From NCBI GenBank assembly GCA_964405465.1, contig CAYONZ010000005.1, forward strand, positions 1 through 64,000: 64,000 nt of DNA. Direction: 5' to 3'. Source of the DNA: CAYONZ01 sp964405465 (GTDB taxonomy: Bacteria > Bdellovibrionota > Bdellovibrionia > Bdellovibrionales > JAMPXM01). A program made the translations under genes and the position numbers. Of the stretch, positions 54,401-61,951 are shown one piece after another. The notes beneath the pieces are model-generated. The model did no database searches, had not been told where the DNA came from, and saw nothing but the letters and a program-made list of their open reading frames with translations. Within the stretch, counting starts at the first letter, position 1; each line of letters opens with the position of its first letter.

Positions 54401-54563
54401 TGAGAAGCGCGCTTACTCGCTTCTTGAAGAGGTCAATGCTGTTCCACGAGTTCGCTATCTTTCGAAAATTCGAAATGCCGAGCGCGTGATTGAAGAGCAT
54501 GAACACTCAGGATCGCCTGAGAAGAAACAACATGAGCAGCATAAGGAAGGTGGCCACGTATGA
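51444..54563 (+). CDS. actB: alternative complex III ActB, fused molybdopterin-like and Fe-S subunit
   Basis: The protein has 1039 residues. A twin-arginine signal RREFLKLMGASLAMATTAC is near residue 50. The first 750 residues resemble the molybdopterin oxidoreductase family without its cofactor role in this complex. The C-terminal part (about 790-990) has four Cys groups for Fe-S clusters: CTGCSACVIAC, CQQCENAPCETVCP, CVGTRYCSNNCP, and CTFCVQR with CEETCPADAI. ActB lies on the periplasmic side of the complex and wires ActA to ActC. It overlaps actC by four bases. Confidence 0.93.
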   Translation: MEKNLDTNQKPEFWLGLEQYYADPAFAKMAESEFLSSPLKEEDGKDGFARREFLKLMGASLAMATTACVRRPVQTILPYVQAPKEITPGEAAFYASTWYDGQEGCGLLVKTMEGRPLKVEGNPLHPMNTGKLPARAHAEVLHLYDPDRLRGPKRNMLNKNRTNFESVDLKWEDADTQILAALKKGGVAVLTSTLPSPSTQSVLADFTKSFDGKHYVFDSLSSEAVREAQAKSYGKGVLPRYRLDEAKLVVTVDADILGTYISPTEFTRQFSAKRKPGKDMLRLVSFESSLTLTGMNSDDRMRIKPSQQFDVILGLIAQVAKLSGGQASVPASLQAFVAKYADVANKLGVDSKLFSKVAKELWENRGKSLVISGGLAAQTEMAVQTQVAVNLLNSILQNDGKTVDYDNSFETYAGSFASLEKLVGEMNAGKVKTLIIHNVNPGYVLPKEMKFSEATAKVETVIYVGNYIDESGRLAHYVLPPGGAMEEWGDYELQKGLYSIQQPTLRPLFDTRSFNETLYAWSTKATAVPAKVKSAANWYEYVRGTWKSEVFPKAPANAKGSSFEDFWNHVLQTGAVATLNREKTSPSRSFNAASLMLKAAKEISGLELVLYPSVALGDGRYANVPWLQELPDPVSKIVWDNYLAVSPEMAQKEGLQDGTIVELTVGSKTVKIPVFRQPGMHDSVVALAVGYGRDGAGKVAKDIGVNAFALASVGAGQLVTAGLPVSLKKTSERYELACTHLHHSMEGRQLVVETTNDAYAKNPASGIHKHEIFSIWSEHKYTNRKWAMSIDLNTCTGCSACVIACQSENNVPVVGKKYVMQGREMHWIRIDRYYKGTPDNPEAVFQPLTCQQCENAPCETVCPVAATVHSDEGLNDMVYNRCVGTRYCSNNCPYKVRRFNWFNYSKIQAPLHMALNPDVSTRSRGVMEKCTFCVQRIRKETGIAKVTGEKLKDGVIKTACEETCPADAIVFGDLNDPESRVAKIFAEKRAYSLLEEVNAVPRVRYLSKIRNAERVIEEHEHSGSPEKKQHEQHKEGGHV

Positions 54564-55927
54564 TCGAGCGCAAGCCTTTAGTTTTAGGAAATAAAACCTA
54601 TAAAGACGTTACAAACGATATCTGTGAACCAACAGAGACATTTCCTTCGAAGAACTGGTTCGGCCTTTTCTTCAGTGCGAAGGCATTGTTCCTGTTCTAC
54701 ATTTTTACCGTTGCAACGATTATTTCGACTGGTATGGGTCTGCTTGGAACCAACCACCCAATTGCTTGGGGTACAATGATTGTGACCTTCGTATTTTGGA
54801 TTGGTATTGGCCATGCTGGAACCTTGATTTCAGCGATCCTCTATCTTTTTCGTCAGAAGTGGAGAACCTCGGTTGCTAGAACAGCAGAAGCGATGACCGT
54901 TTTTGCGGTGATGACCGCTGGTATTTTTCCTTTGATTCACACAGGTCGTCCATGGCTTGATTTTTGGTTGTTTCCGTATCCGAATCAGCGTGGTCCGCTT
55001 TGGGTGAATTTTCGCTCACCTCTCCTTTGGGACGTTTTCGCCGTTTCAACCTATGCAACGGTTTCAAGCGTGTTTTGGTTTATTGGATTGGTGCCAGACT
55101 TGGCGACTATGCGGGACCGTGCAAAGACCAAGGTTCGTCGTTTGATTTTTGGAATGCTTTCGTTGGGTTGGCGAGGTTCTGCTCGCAATTGGAGCCATTA
55201 CGAAATGGTTTATCTCCTGTTAGCGGGACTTTCCACTCCATTGGTTCTGTCGGTTCACACAATCGTTTCGTTCGACTTCGCAGTTTCAGCACTTCCAGGT
55301 TGGCACACGACGATTTTTCCTCCCTACTTTGTTGCTGGGGCGATTTTCTCTGGGTTCGGCATGGTTGTGACCTTGTTGACTCTCGTGCGTATCGGTTTTC
55401 CGAAGTTCAAAGATTACATCACTATTGATCATATGGAGGTCATGAATAAAATCATTATGACCACAGGTATGATGGTTGGGTATGCATACGCCAGTGAGTT
55501 TTTTATTGCGTGGTACTCAGGCAGTGCTTACGAGAAATTCACTTTCGTGAATCGAGCGACTGGTCCTTACTGGTGGGCTTACTGGATCATGGTGAGCTGT
55601 AACGTTTTGTCACCTCAGGTTTTCTGGTTCAAGCGTTTCCGACGTAGCATCCCAGTTATGTTTGTTGTGTCGTTGTTTGTGAACGTGGGAATGTGGTTTG
55701 AGCGATTTGTCATCACTGTGACATCTCTTCACCGAGATTTCTTGCCCTCCAACTGGGGTATGTATGCTTGGTCTCGATGGGATGCGATGGTATTATTCGG
55801 AAGCTTTGGAATGTTTCTGACGATTTTCTTGCTCTATCTGCGAGTGCTGCCAGCGATCTCCATTGCTGAAGTGAAACCAGTTTTGTTTGTTGGAAAAAAG
55901 CAACCCGAAGGAGGACATCATGGCTAA
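54560..55927 (+). CDS. actC: alternative complex III membrane subunit ActC (NrfD-like)
   Basis: The protein has 455 residues, with about ten membrane helices in the NrfD/PsrC layout. The segment LGTNHPIAWGTMIVTFVFWI and the HTGRPWLDFWLFPYPNQRGP loop are characteristic of the quinol-binding subunit. It oxidises menaquinol or ubiquinol and passes electrons to ActB. The coupling overlaps with actB and actD (eight bases) suggest fixed stoichiometry. Confidence 0.92.
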   Translation: MIERKPLVLGNKTYKDVTNDICEPTETFPSKNWFGLFFSAKALFLFYIFTVATIISTGMGLLGTNHPIAWGTMIVTFVFWIGIGHAGTLISAILYLFRQKWRTSVARTAEAMTVFAVMTAGIFPLIHTGRPWLDFWLFPYPNQRGPLWVNFRSPLLWDVFAVSTYATVSSVFWFIGLVPDLATMRDRAKTKVRRLIFGMLSLGWRGSARNWSHYEMVYLLLAGLSTPLVLSVHTIVSFDFAVSALPGWHTTIFPPYFVAGAIFSGFGMVVTLLTLVRIGFPKFKDYITIDHMEVMNKIIMTTGMMVGYAYASEFFIAWYSGSAYEKFTFVNRATGPYWWAYWIMVSCNVLSPQVFWFKRFRRSIPVMFVVSLFVNVGMWFERFVITVTSLHRDFLPSNWGMYAWSRWDAMVLFGSFGMFLTIFLLYLRVLPAISIAEVKPVLFVGKKQPEGGHHG

Positions 55928-56444
55928 GCGAACGGGTGGAATAGTTGGCATTTGGCTTGACGACCATGAGTTGGTTCATGCCGCAGAAAAAGTTAGACAT
56001 GCGGGTTTTCAAAAGTTTGATGCGATCACCCCATTTCCTGTTCACGGCATTGAAGAGGCCATGGGCATCCGTCGTTCAAGTATTCCGTATATTACATTTA
56101 TTGCTGCGATTATCGGCGGATCATTGGGGATGCTGCTTGAGTATTGGACGTCTGCTGTCGATTGGCCATTGATTATTGGAGGAAAACCATTTTTCTCTTG
56201 GCCAGCCTTCGTTCCGATTGCATTTGAAACTACTATTTTGTTCGCGGCACTTTCCTCGGTCGTGGCTATGTTTGTGATGTGTGGGCTGCCAAAAGTCGAC
56301 CCTCCGATTATTGACCCAGACCTGACTTCTCATAAGTTCGGGTTGTTTATCCCAGAAGATGACACGGGTTATGATGTACAAAAAGTTGAACAACTTTTGA
56401 GGTCCCTTGGGGCGCAAGAAGTTCGAAAGATTGCGGAGTACTAA
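55920..56444 (+). CDS. actD: alternative complex III subunit ActD
   Basis: The protein has 174 residues from ATG 55920, placed by GGAGG five bases upstream, and overlaps the actC stop by eight bases. The N-terminus is a soluble alpha/beta domain (GIVGIWLDDHELVHAAEKVR, KFDAITPFPVHGIEEAMG). Two membrane helices follow (about 60-80 and 97-125). ActD has no cofactor and is a peripheral membrane-anchored part of the complex. Confidence 0.9.
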   Translation: MAKRTGGIVGIWLDDHELVHAAEKVRHAGFQKFDAITPFPVHGIEEAMGIRRSSIPYITFIAAIIGGSLGMLLEYWTSAVDWPLIIGGKPFFSWPAFVPIAFETTILFAALSSVVAMFVMCGLPKVDPPIIDPDLTSHKFGLFIPEDDTGYDVQKVEQLLRSLGAQEVRKIAEY

Positions 56445-57002
56445 ATGAAATTGGATGTCTTAAAACCACTAGCAGTTTTAGCATTGATAACAACCGTAGG
56501 GTGTTCGGGCGATAAGTCTCAGCCGAATGTTGAATTGATTCAGGATATGATGGATCAGTCGGCTCTCAAGGCACAAGATTATGAACCTGGTGATGTGATG
56601 AAAAGTGCTTCCCGGCTTCCTCCAGAAGGCACAGTTCCAGTGGGCTACAAGCCCTATCCGTATCACCTGGATCCGGTTGCTGCGGGTAAGAATTTGAAAA
56701 ACCCATTGGCAGGGGAGATGAGTCCAGAAGTTTTGGATCTTGGGCGAACCAAATTCAACACTTACTGCATGATGTGTCACGGCGAAAAAGCTCTGGGAGA
56801 TGGGCCAGTGGCAGCGAAGATGCCACTTAAACCACCTAGTCTCTTGAGTGAAAAGGTCCGTACCTTCAATGATGCTAATATTTATCACATTATAACCGAT
56901 GGCCAGGGTGTTATGGCGAGCTATGCCTATCAGCTGGTGAACGAAAAGGACCGTTGGGCAATTGTGAATTACATTCGAAGCTTGCAGAAGCTTTCGAAGT
57001 GA
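56445..57002 (+). CDS. actE: alternative complex III monohaem cytochrome ActE
   Basis: The protein has 185 residues. A signal helix ends LALITTVGCSGD, with a lipobox-like Cys. The single haem site is CMMCH (near residue 108), with the sixth ligand Met likely in GVMASY. It starts one base after the actD stop. It sits on the periplasmic face and is an electron exit. Confidence 0.92.
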   Translation: MKLDVLKPLAVLALITTVGCSGDKSQPNVELIQDMMDQSALKAQDYEPGDVMKSASRLPPEGTVPVGYKPYPYHLDPVAAGKNLKNPLAGEMSPEVLDLGRTKFNTYCMMCHGEKALGDGPVAAKMPLKPPSLLSEKVRTFNDANIYHIITDGQGVMASYAYQLVNEKDRWAIVNYIRSLQKLSK

Positions 57003-57019
57003 GTTGAGGAGAAATAAAA

Positions 57020-58222
57020 ATGTCAAAAAATGGTCATCATGAAAATGTTCTTCCTGGTAAATTTGAAGTTCCGTCCTCGGCGAAAACTTTGTACTCAGTT
57101 TGTATGTTTATCGGCGTACTCACTATGGGCCTCGGTTTTTGGAAATATACCGATCGAACTTGGCATGCGTTCTTGGTCGCATTTTTTTACTTTCTTTGCT
57201 TGGGCTTGGGAGGTCTATTTTTTGCGGCCATCCAGCACATTACCAATGCTGGCTGGAGCGTCAATATCCGCAGGTTGGCCGAGTCCTTTACGGCATTTTT
57301 GCCTTTCGCTGCGGTTGGGGCTGTTGTTTTAGTCTTGGGCTCAGGTCACCTTTACGAGTGGCTCGATTCCGCTAAAGTGGCTGAAGATGCGCTCTTGACA
57401 GCAAAGTCGGCCTATCTCAACAAGCCATTTTTTGTGGTTCGGTTGGCAGTGTATTTTGTAATGTGGGTTTGGTTTGCGAAAATTTTGGTCGGCAACTCTT
57501 TGAAGCAAGATAAGACCGGCGACGAGGAGTTGACACATAAGAATGTCAAAGCCTCAATACCATTTTTGATCACGTTCGCACTGAGCTTTTCACTATTCAG
57601 TGTCGATGTGATCATGAGTCTTGAACCCCATTGGTTTAGCACGATTTTTGGGATTTACTGCTTCTCTGGATTGTTCCATTCTACAATTGCAGCGATTATT
57701 GTATTGGTGATTTATTTGCAGAATTTGGGATTATTGAAAGGGCTTGTAAACGAGAATCATATGCATGATCTTGGCAAGTTTCTTAAGGCCTTCTGCGTTT
57801 TCTATGCCTACATTGCATTTAGTCAGTTTATGTTGATCTGGTACGCGAATTTGCCTGAAGAGACCATCTATTACCTCAATCGTGCAAATGGAGGTTGGAT
57901 GGTGATGAGTGTTGGATTATTGCTGTTTAAATTTGCCGTACCCTTCTTGGTTTTGTTGCCACGAGATTCAAAGCGAAATCCATCTATTTTGGGTGCGGTT
58001 GCGGTCTTGATTTTGGTGATGCAATATATCGATATCCATTGGATGATCTATCCCGTGCTTAACAATCAGGAAGTGCTTTTGTCTTGGCAGGAGATCGGTG
58101 TGTTTTTGGGATTCTTGGGTCTCTTCTTGTTCTCGATCATGAGATTTCTCAGCACCAATGCCATTGTGCCAACGAAAGATCCGCGTCGTCATGAATCAAT
58201 TGCTCACCATGTGACTTATTAG
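57020..58222 (+). CDS. actF: alternative complex III membrane subunit ActF
   Basis: The protein has 400 residues and about ten helices, the second NrfD-type subunit. GLGGLFFAAIQHITNAGWSV, DVIMSLEPHWFSTIFGIY and RANGGWMVMSV are visible family patterns. A quinone-site-like His is in the IQHITNAGW loop. Eighteen bases separate it from actE, with GAGGAG upstream. No cytochrome oxidase genes follow, unlike many act operons. Confidence 0.92.
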   Translation: MSKNGHHENVLPGKFEVPSSAKTLYSVCMFIGVLTMGLGFWKYTDRTWHAFLVAFFYFLCLGLGGLFFAAIQHITNAGWSVNIRRLAESFTAFLPFAAVGAVVLVLGSGHLYEWLDSAKVAEDALLTAKSAYLNKPFFVVRLAVYFVMWVWFAKILVGNSLKQDKTGDEELTHKNVKASIPFLITFALSFSLFSVDVIMSLEPHWFSTIFGIYCFSGLFHSTIAAIIVLVIYLQNLGLLKGLVNENHMHDLGKFLKAFCVFYAYIAFSQFMLIWYANLPEETIYYLNRANGGWMVMSVGLLLFKFAVPFLVLLPRDSKRNPSILGAVAVLILVMQYIDIHWMIYPVLNNQEVLLSWQEIGVFLGFLGLFLFSIMRFLSTNAIVPTKDPRRHESIAHHVTY

Positions 58223-58265
58223 TTTTACGACCTAGTTGTTCTTGTGTGTTGTTTTGAAGCTGTTT

Positions 58266-58296
58266 TAAGGATGAGGGATTGCTCCCTTGTCCTTAG
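58266..58296 (+). other. hairpin after the act operon
   Basis: AAGGA-TG-AGGGA and TCCCT-TG-TCCTT form two stem blocks divided by an internal loop, with a TTGC loop. No T-run follows. It may be a processing or weak stop signal after actF. Confidence 0.45.
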
Positions 58297-58306
58297 CGGT
58301 GAATGT

Positions 58307-58338
58307 TTGACACAAGAAAATTGACCGTAAAAATTGAC
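58307..58338 (+). promoter_or_regulatory. three direct TTGAC repeats upstream of thrS
   Basis: TTGAC begins at 58307, 58321 and 58334, spacing 14 and 13. Each may serve as a -35 box or together they may form a regulator site. No good -10 box is visible at standard distance. The thrS ATG is 122 bases further on. Confidence 0.35.
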
Positions 58339-58459
58339 AAACATTTGTTGTTTACCAGTCTGGGTTGATCCACCCTTTTCTTTTTTTTAATTCTATTGTA
58401 CATTTAAGCTCGGACCTCACTGAATTTTTTCAGCCTCAAGGCAAATATCTTAGGAGAAA

Positions 58460-60433
58460 ATGGCTTCCGTCAAAATTATTTTACCTGATAACTCGATTCA
58501 AGAATTTGATAAAGAACCGACCGCGCTTGATGTCGCGACTCGAATTGGGGCTGGTCTTGCAAAGGCCACTCTCGGAGCGAAAATCAACGGATCAAAAGAG
58601 ATCATCGATTTTCGACTTCCACTGAAAGACGGGACTCGTCTCGAAATTGTGACGACACGAAGTGCAGAGGCCAACGAGGTGATTCGTCATTCTGCTGCTC
58701 ATGTGATGGCTCAGGCCGTTCAAGAGTTGTGGCCAGAAACCAAGGTGACCATCGGTCCGGTTGTTGAGAGCGGTTTTTACTATGATTTCGAATCTGCTCG
58801 ACCATTCACCCCTGAGGACCTTGAAAAAATTGAAAAACGAATGTCAGAAATCATATCTCGTGACCTTCCTTTGGTTCGCGAGGAGTGGAGCGCTTCAGAT
58901 GCGATTTCCACTTTCAAAAAGATGAACGAGAATTTTAAGGTCGAGATTATTCAGGATCTCGGTGCTAAGGCGGTGAGTGTCTACAGGCAAGGAAATTGGT
59001 TTGATCTATGCCGTGGCCCCCATGTGCAGAGTACTGGCCAGATTAAAGCGATTAAAGTTCTCTCCATTGCCGGCGCTTACTGGCGCGGCGATGAGACCAA
59101 GCCACAGCTCCAGCGAATATATGCGACAGCGTTTAACGATAAAAAAGAGCTCAATGCCTACCTACTTCAACTTGAAGAAGCTAAAAAGCGCGATCATCGT
59201 CGCGTTGGCAAGGACCTCGGACTTTTCATGTTCCATCAACTTTCACCTGGTGCCCCATTTTTTACGGGAAAGGGAACGATCATATACAATTCACTGGTAG
59301 ATTTGATGCGAGAGATGTATCGAAAGTACAATTACGAAGAAGTGATCACTCCCCAGATTTTCGATGTCGACTTGTTTAAGACGAGTGGGCACTACGATCA
59401 CTATCGCGATAATATGTACTTTGCCCAGACAGAAGAGAAAATAGCCTCGGTAAAGCCGATGAACTGCCCAGGCCATTGTTTGCTGTTTGCGGCCGATAGG
59501 CACTCTTACCGTGATCTTCCAAGGCGTGTTGCCGATTTCGGTCGGCTTCATCGTTTTGAGCGTAGCGGAGTGATGCATGGTTTGACCCGAGTTCGTTCTT
59601 TCTGCCAAGATGATGCTCATATTTTTTGTACCATCGATCAAATGCAGACTGAAATCGAGAGTTTCATGAAGCTCACTGATGAGGTTTATGGCATTTTGGG
59701 TATGACCAACTACAAGGTCTTGTTGGCCACTCGTCCCGAGAAAAGACTTGGCTCCGATGCTGTGTGGGATAAGGCTGAGCAAGCGCTTGCGCATGGCCTG
59801 GAGAAATTACAAATTCCATTTCAAATCACCCCAGGTGAAGGCGCATTTTATGGACCAAAAGTCGAAATTCATTTTGTCGACGCGATCGGGCGTTCATGGC
59901 AGATGGGAACCATCCAGTGCGACTTTCAATTGCCAGAGAGATTTGAGCTTAAATACGTTGGCGAAGACAATTCAGAGCACAGACCGGTCATGCTTCATCG
60001 AGCTATTTTGGGTTCGTTGGAGCGTTTTATTGGTGTATATCTTGAGCACTGCGCGGGTCAGTTCCCGACTTGGCTTGCGCCGGTTCAAGTCCAAATTCTA
60101 AATGTAACAAGCAAGCAGGACCCATACTGCGAAGAGGTCTTGGCAATGCTGAAGCAAGCGGGTGTTCGGGCTCACTATGACTCTCGCAACGAAAAGTTAG
60201 GGTATAAAATCCGTGAAGCCCAGCTGCAAAAAGTTCCCTATATGCTCACAATTGGGGATGCCGAAATGCAGGCGAGAACTGTATCTATCCGATTTAAAAA
60301 CGGAAAAGTTGAAAATGGTCTTGCGCTTGACACCTTTGTCGAGCAATTGTCTAAAGAAATCCAAAATCGAGATTTACTGAGCTCATGGCTTCAGGCTCGA
60401 ATTGAAAATGTGAACCAGGAGGCACAAAATTAA
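58460..60433 (+). CDS. thrS: threonyl-tRNA synthetase
   Basis: The protein has 657 residues, the normal length. TGS domain (about 1-60), editing domain with HSAAHVMAQAVQ and WFDLCRGPHV, then the class II core: motif 2 RHxx (FGRLHRFERSGVMHGLTRVR), PMNCPGHC with the zinc Cys, and HRAILGSLERFIG (motif 3). The anticodon domain follows. AGGAG lies four bases before the ATG. Its final codons hold the infC ribosome site and its stop overlaps the infC start. Confidence 0.96.
   Translation: MASVKIILPDNSIQEFDKEPTALDVATRIGAGLAKATLGAKINGSKEIIDFRLPLKDGTRLEIVTTRSAEANEVIRHSAAHVMAQAVQELWPETKVTIGPVVESGFYYDFESARPFTPEDLEKIEKRMSEIISRDLPLVREEWSASDAISTFKKMNENFKVEIIQDLGAKAVSVYRQGNWFDLCRGPHVQSTGQIKAIKVLSIAGAYWRGDETKPQLQRIYATAFNDKKELNAYLLQLEEAKKRDHRRVGKDLGLFMFHQLSPGAPFFTGKGTIIYNSLVDLMREMYRKYNYEEVITPQIFDVDLFKTSGHYDHYRDNMYFAQTEEKIASVKPMNCPGHCLLFAADRHSYRDLPRRVADFGRLHRFERSGVMHGLTRVRSFCQDDAHIFCTIDQMQTEIESFMKLTDEVYGILGMTNYKVLLATRPEKRLGSDAVWDKAEQALAHGLEKLQIPFQITPGEGAFYGPKVEIHFVDAIGRSWQMGTIQCDFQLPERFELKYVGEDNSEHRPVMLHRAILGSLERFIGVYLEHCAGQFPTWLAPVQVQILNVTSKQDPYCEEVLAMLKQAGVRAHYDSRNEKLGYKIREAQLQKVPYMLTIGDAEMQARTVSIRFKNGKVENGLALDTFVEQLSKEIQNRDLLSSWLQARIENVNQEAQN
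60417..60431 (+). promoter_or_regulatory. ribosome-binding site and AUU start of infC
   Basis: AGGAGG (60417-60422) is followed by six bases and then ATT (60429-60431). No ATG or GTG in the infC frame lies at a workable distance. AUU is the start of infC in E. coli, where IF3 represses its own translation by discriminating against it. Confidence 0.85.
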
Positions 60434-61133
60434 GAACTTTAACGGTGGTGGACGTCCCCCAGCAGGACCTGGTGGTGGCGGCAGTAGCGGCGGTTTTCAA
60501 GGTGGTCGAGGAAACTTTAATGGTCCGAGAAAACCGGGACCGAGTGGCGGCAAAGACGGCTTGCGGGTAAATCGTGAGATACGAGTACCAGAGGTTCGCG
60601 TGATTGATGAAGATGGTACCATGCTTGGTATCTTCCCACCAATTGAGGCTATTCGAATGGCTGAAGCCAAGGGCCTTGATTTGATCGAAATTGCGCCAAC
60701 TGCGAAACCTCCAACTTGCAAAATTATGGATTATGGCAAGTACAAGTATGAGCTTAAGAAGAAAGAACATCAGGCTCGTAAAAATCAAACCGTTATTGTG
60801 GTTAAAGAAATTCAATTGAGAGCTCGAACTGATCAGCACGATCTTGACGTAAAGATTCGTCATGCAAGACGCTTTCTTTTGGATGGTGACAAAGTTAAGG
60901 TCAATCTTCGGTTTTATGGTCGAGAAATGGCTCACCAAGAGCTAGGGCTCGCGTTGTTGGCGAAAGTTACTAAAATGCTAGATGACTTGTGCTTACTTGA
61001 GGTACCACCAAAAATGGAAGGTCGTCAGTTGTTTGCACTTTATGCTCCAGATCCAGTTAAGGTAAAAGAGTATGAAAAGGCCAACCCGTCGCCGAAGAAA
61101 ACTGAAGATCCCGATTCTGGTACCAAGGAGTAG
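60429..61133 (+). CDS. infC: translation initiation factor IF-3 with Gly-rich N-terminal extension
   Basis: The protein has 234 residues from AUU 60429. A start from the later TTG 60561 would remove 44 residues and lack a ribosome site. Residues about 2-45 are Gly, Pro, Arg and Asn-rich, with FNGGGRPPAGPGGGG and FQGGRGNFNGPRKP. The core begins RVNREIRVPEVRVIDEDG, followed by APTAKPPTCKIMDYGKYKYE and the C-domain with QLRARTDQHDLDVKIRHARR and KVNLRFYGREMAHQELG. IF3 binds 30S and checks the initiator codon. The stop of thrS overlaps by three bases. Confidence 0.9.
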   Translation: MKNFNGGGRPPAGPGGGGSSGGFQGGRGNFNGPRKPGPSGGKDGLRVNREIRVPEVRVIDEDGTMLGIFPPIEAIRMAEAKGLDLIEIAPTAKPPTCKIMDYGKYKYELKKKEHQARKNQTVIVVKEIQLRARTDQHDLDVKIRHARRFLLDGDKVKVNLRFYGREMAHQELGLALLAKVTKMLDDLCLLEVPPKMEGRQLFALYAPDPVKVKEYEKANPSPKKTEDPDSGTKE

Positions 61134-61206
61134 AGTGCTCCAATTCATTAGCCTGCTCTTTTTTTAGACGGGCTAGAGAATAGTCTTGTCATTTCATTGT
61201 ATTACA

Positions 61207-61231
61207 AGTTATATCCCAGAACTATATAACT
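61207..61231 (+). promoter_or_regulatory. palindrome in the infC-rpmI leader
   Basis: AGTTATAT and ATATAACT are perfect inverted copies around nine bases. A second small hairpin, CTGTC-ATTTC-GACAG, follows at 61254-61268. The 160-base leader of rpmI-rplT is a common site for L20 autoregulation, but no conserved L20 fold was confirmed by me. Confidence 0.35.
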
Positions 61232-61293
61232 GAACGGGGCACTGGAAGTGAGCTGTCATTTCGACAGATCCGCCTCATCAGGAAAGAGGAAAA

Positions 61294-61491
61294 ATGAGAA
61301 GCAAACCTAAGACTCATTCCGGTGCGAAAAAGCGTTTACAGCTTTTGCCTGGAGGAAAAGTCAAGCGCAAGCAGTGTGGTCTACGTCACCGTCTTAAGAG
61401 CCATAACTCCAAATTGAAGCGACATCTTGGTGATACGTCATATGTTGATGATGCCAATATGAATCAAACTCGTCGCTTGTTGAATTTTTAA
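61294..61491 (+). CDS. rpmI: 50S ribosomal protein L35
   Basis: The protein has 65 residues. KPKTHSGAKKR at the N-terminus and QCGLRHRLKSHNSKLKRHLG are family patterns; it is strongly basic. AAAGAGG precedes the ATG. It is followed by rplT, as in nearly all bacteria, after 24 bases. Confidence 0.95.
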   Translation: MRSKPKTHSGAKKRLQLLPGGKVKRKQCGLRHRLKSHNSKLKRHLGDTSYVDDANMNQTRRLLNF

Positions 61492-61515
61492 TTTAGAATT
61501 TTGGAGGAATAAGAA

Positions 61516-61875
61516 ATGGCTCGTGTAAAAAGAGGCGTTACAGCCCGTCGTCGTCGTAAAAAAGTTTTAGAGAGAGCAAGTGGTTACTATTCATCGGGAA
61601 GCCGCTGCTACATTCATGCAAAAGAGAAAAATGATCGTGGAATGGTTTTCGCCTACCGCGATCGTAAAGTTCGCAAGCGTGATTTTCGTGGTCTTTGGAT
61701 TCAAAGGATCAATGCTGCTGCTCGGTTGAATGGAACATCGTACTCAGTTCTTATGGGTGCGCTTCATAAAGCTGGCCTCGAGCTTGACCGTAAAGTTTTG
61801 GCTGATCTTGCTGTTAAAGATGCCGCTGGGTTCACTCAGATCGTAAAACAAGTGCTACCAAATTCGGCTCACTAA
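61516..61875 (+). CDS. rplT: 50S ribosomal protein L20
   Basis: The protein has 119 residues, with MARVKRGVTARRRRKKVLE and the helical RNA-binding part, and RDRKVRKRDFRGLWIQRINA. L20 binds 23S rRNA early in assembly and can bind its own operon leader. GGAGGAA lies before the ATG. Confidence 0.96.
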   Translation: MARVKRGVTARRRRKKVLERASGYYSSGSRCYIHAKEKNDRGMVFAYRDRKVRKRDFRGLWIQRINAAARLNGTSYSVLMGALHKAGLELDRKVLADLAVKDAAGFTQIVKQVLPNSAH

Positions 61876-61896
61876 AAGAGATTGAGCTGTTATACA

Positions 61897-61929
61897 TTTC
61901 CTGAAAGGGGCCTTGCCCTTTTCAGGAAA
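61897..61929 (+). other. strong hairpin between rplT and fni
   Basis: TTTCCTGAAAGGG and CCCTTTTCAGGAAA pair over 13 bases with one bulge and a short loop. The T-run needed for an intrinsic terminator is missing, although the stem itself is followed by TCATCC. It may still stop the ribosomal transcript with another factor. Confidence 0.6.
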
Positions 61930-61951
61930 TCATCCTTACTCGGAGGGTGTG

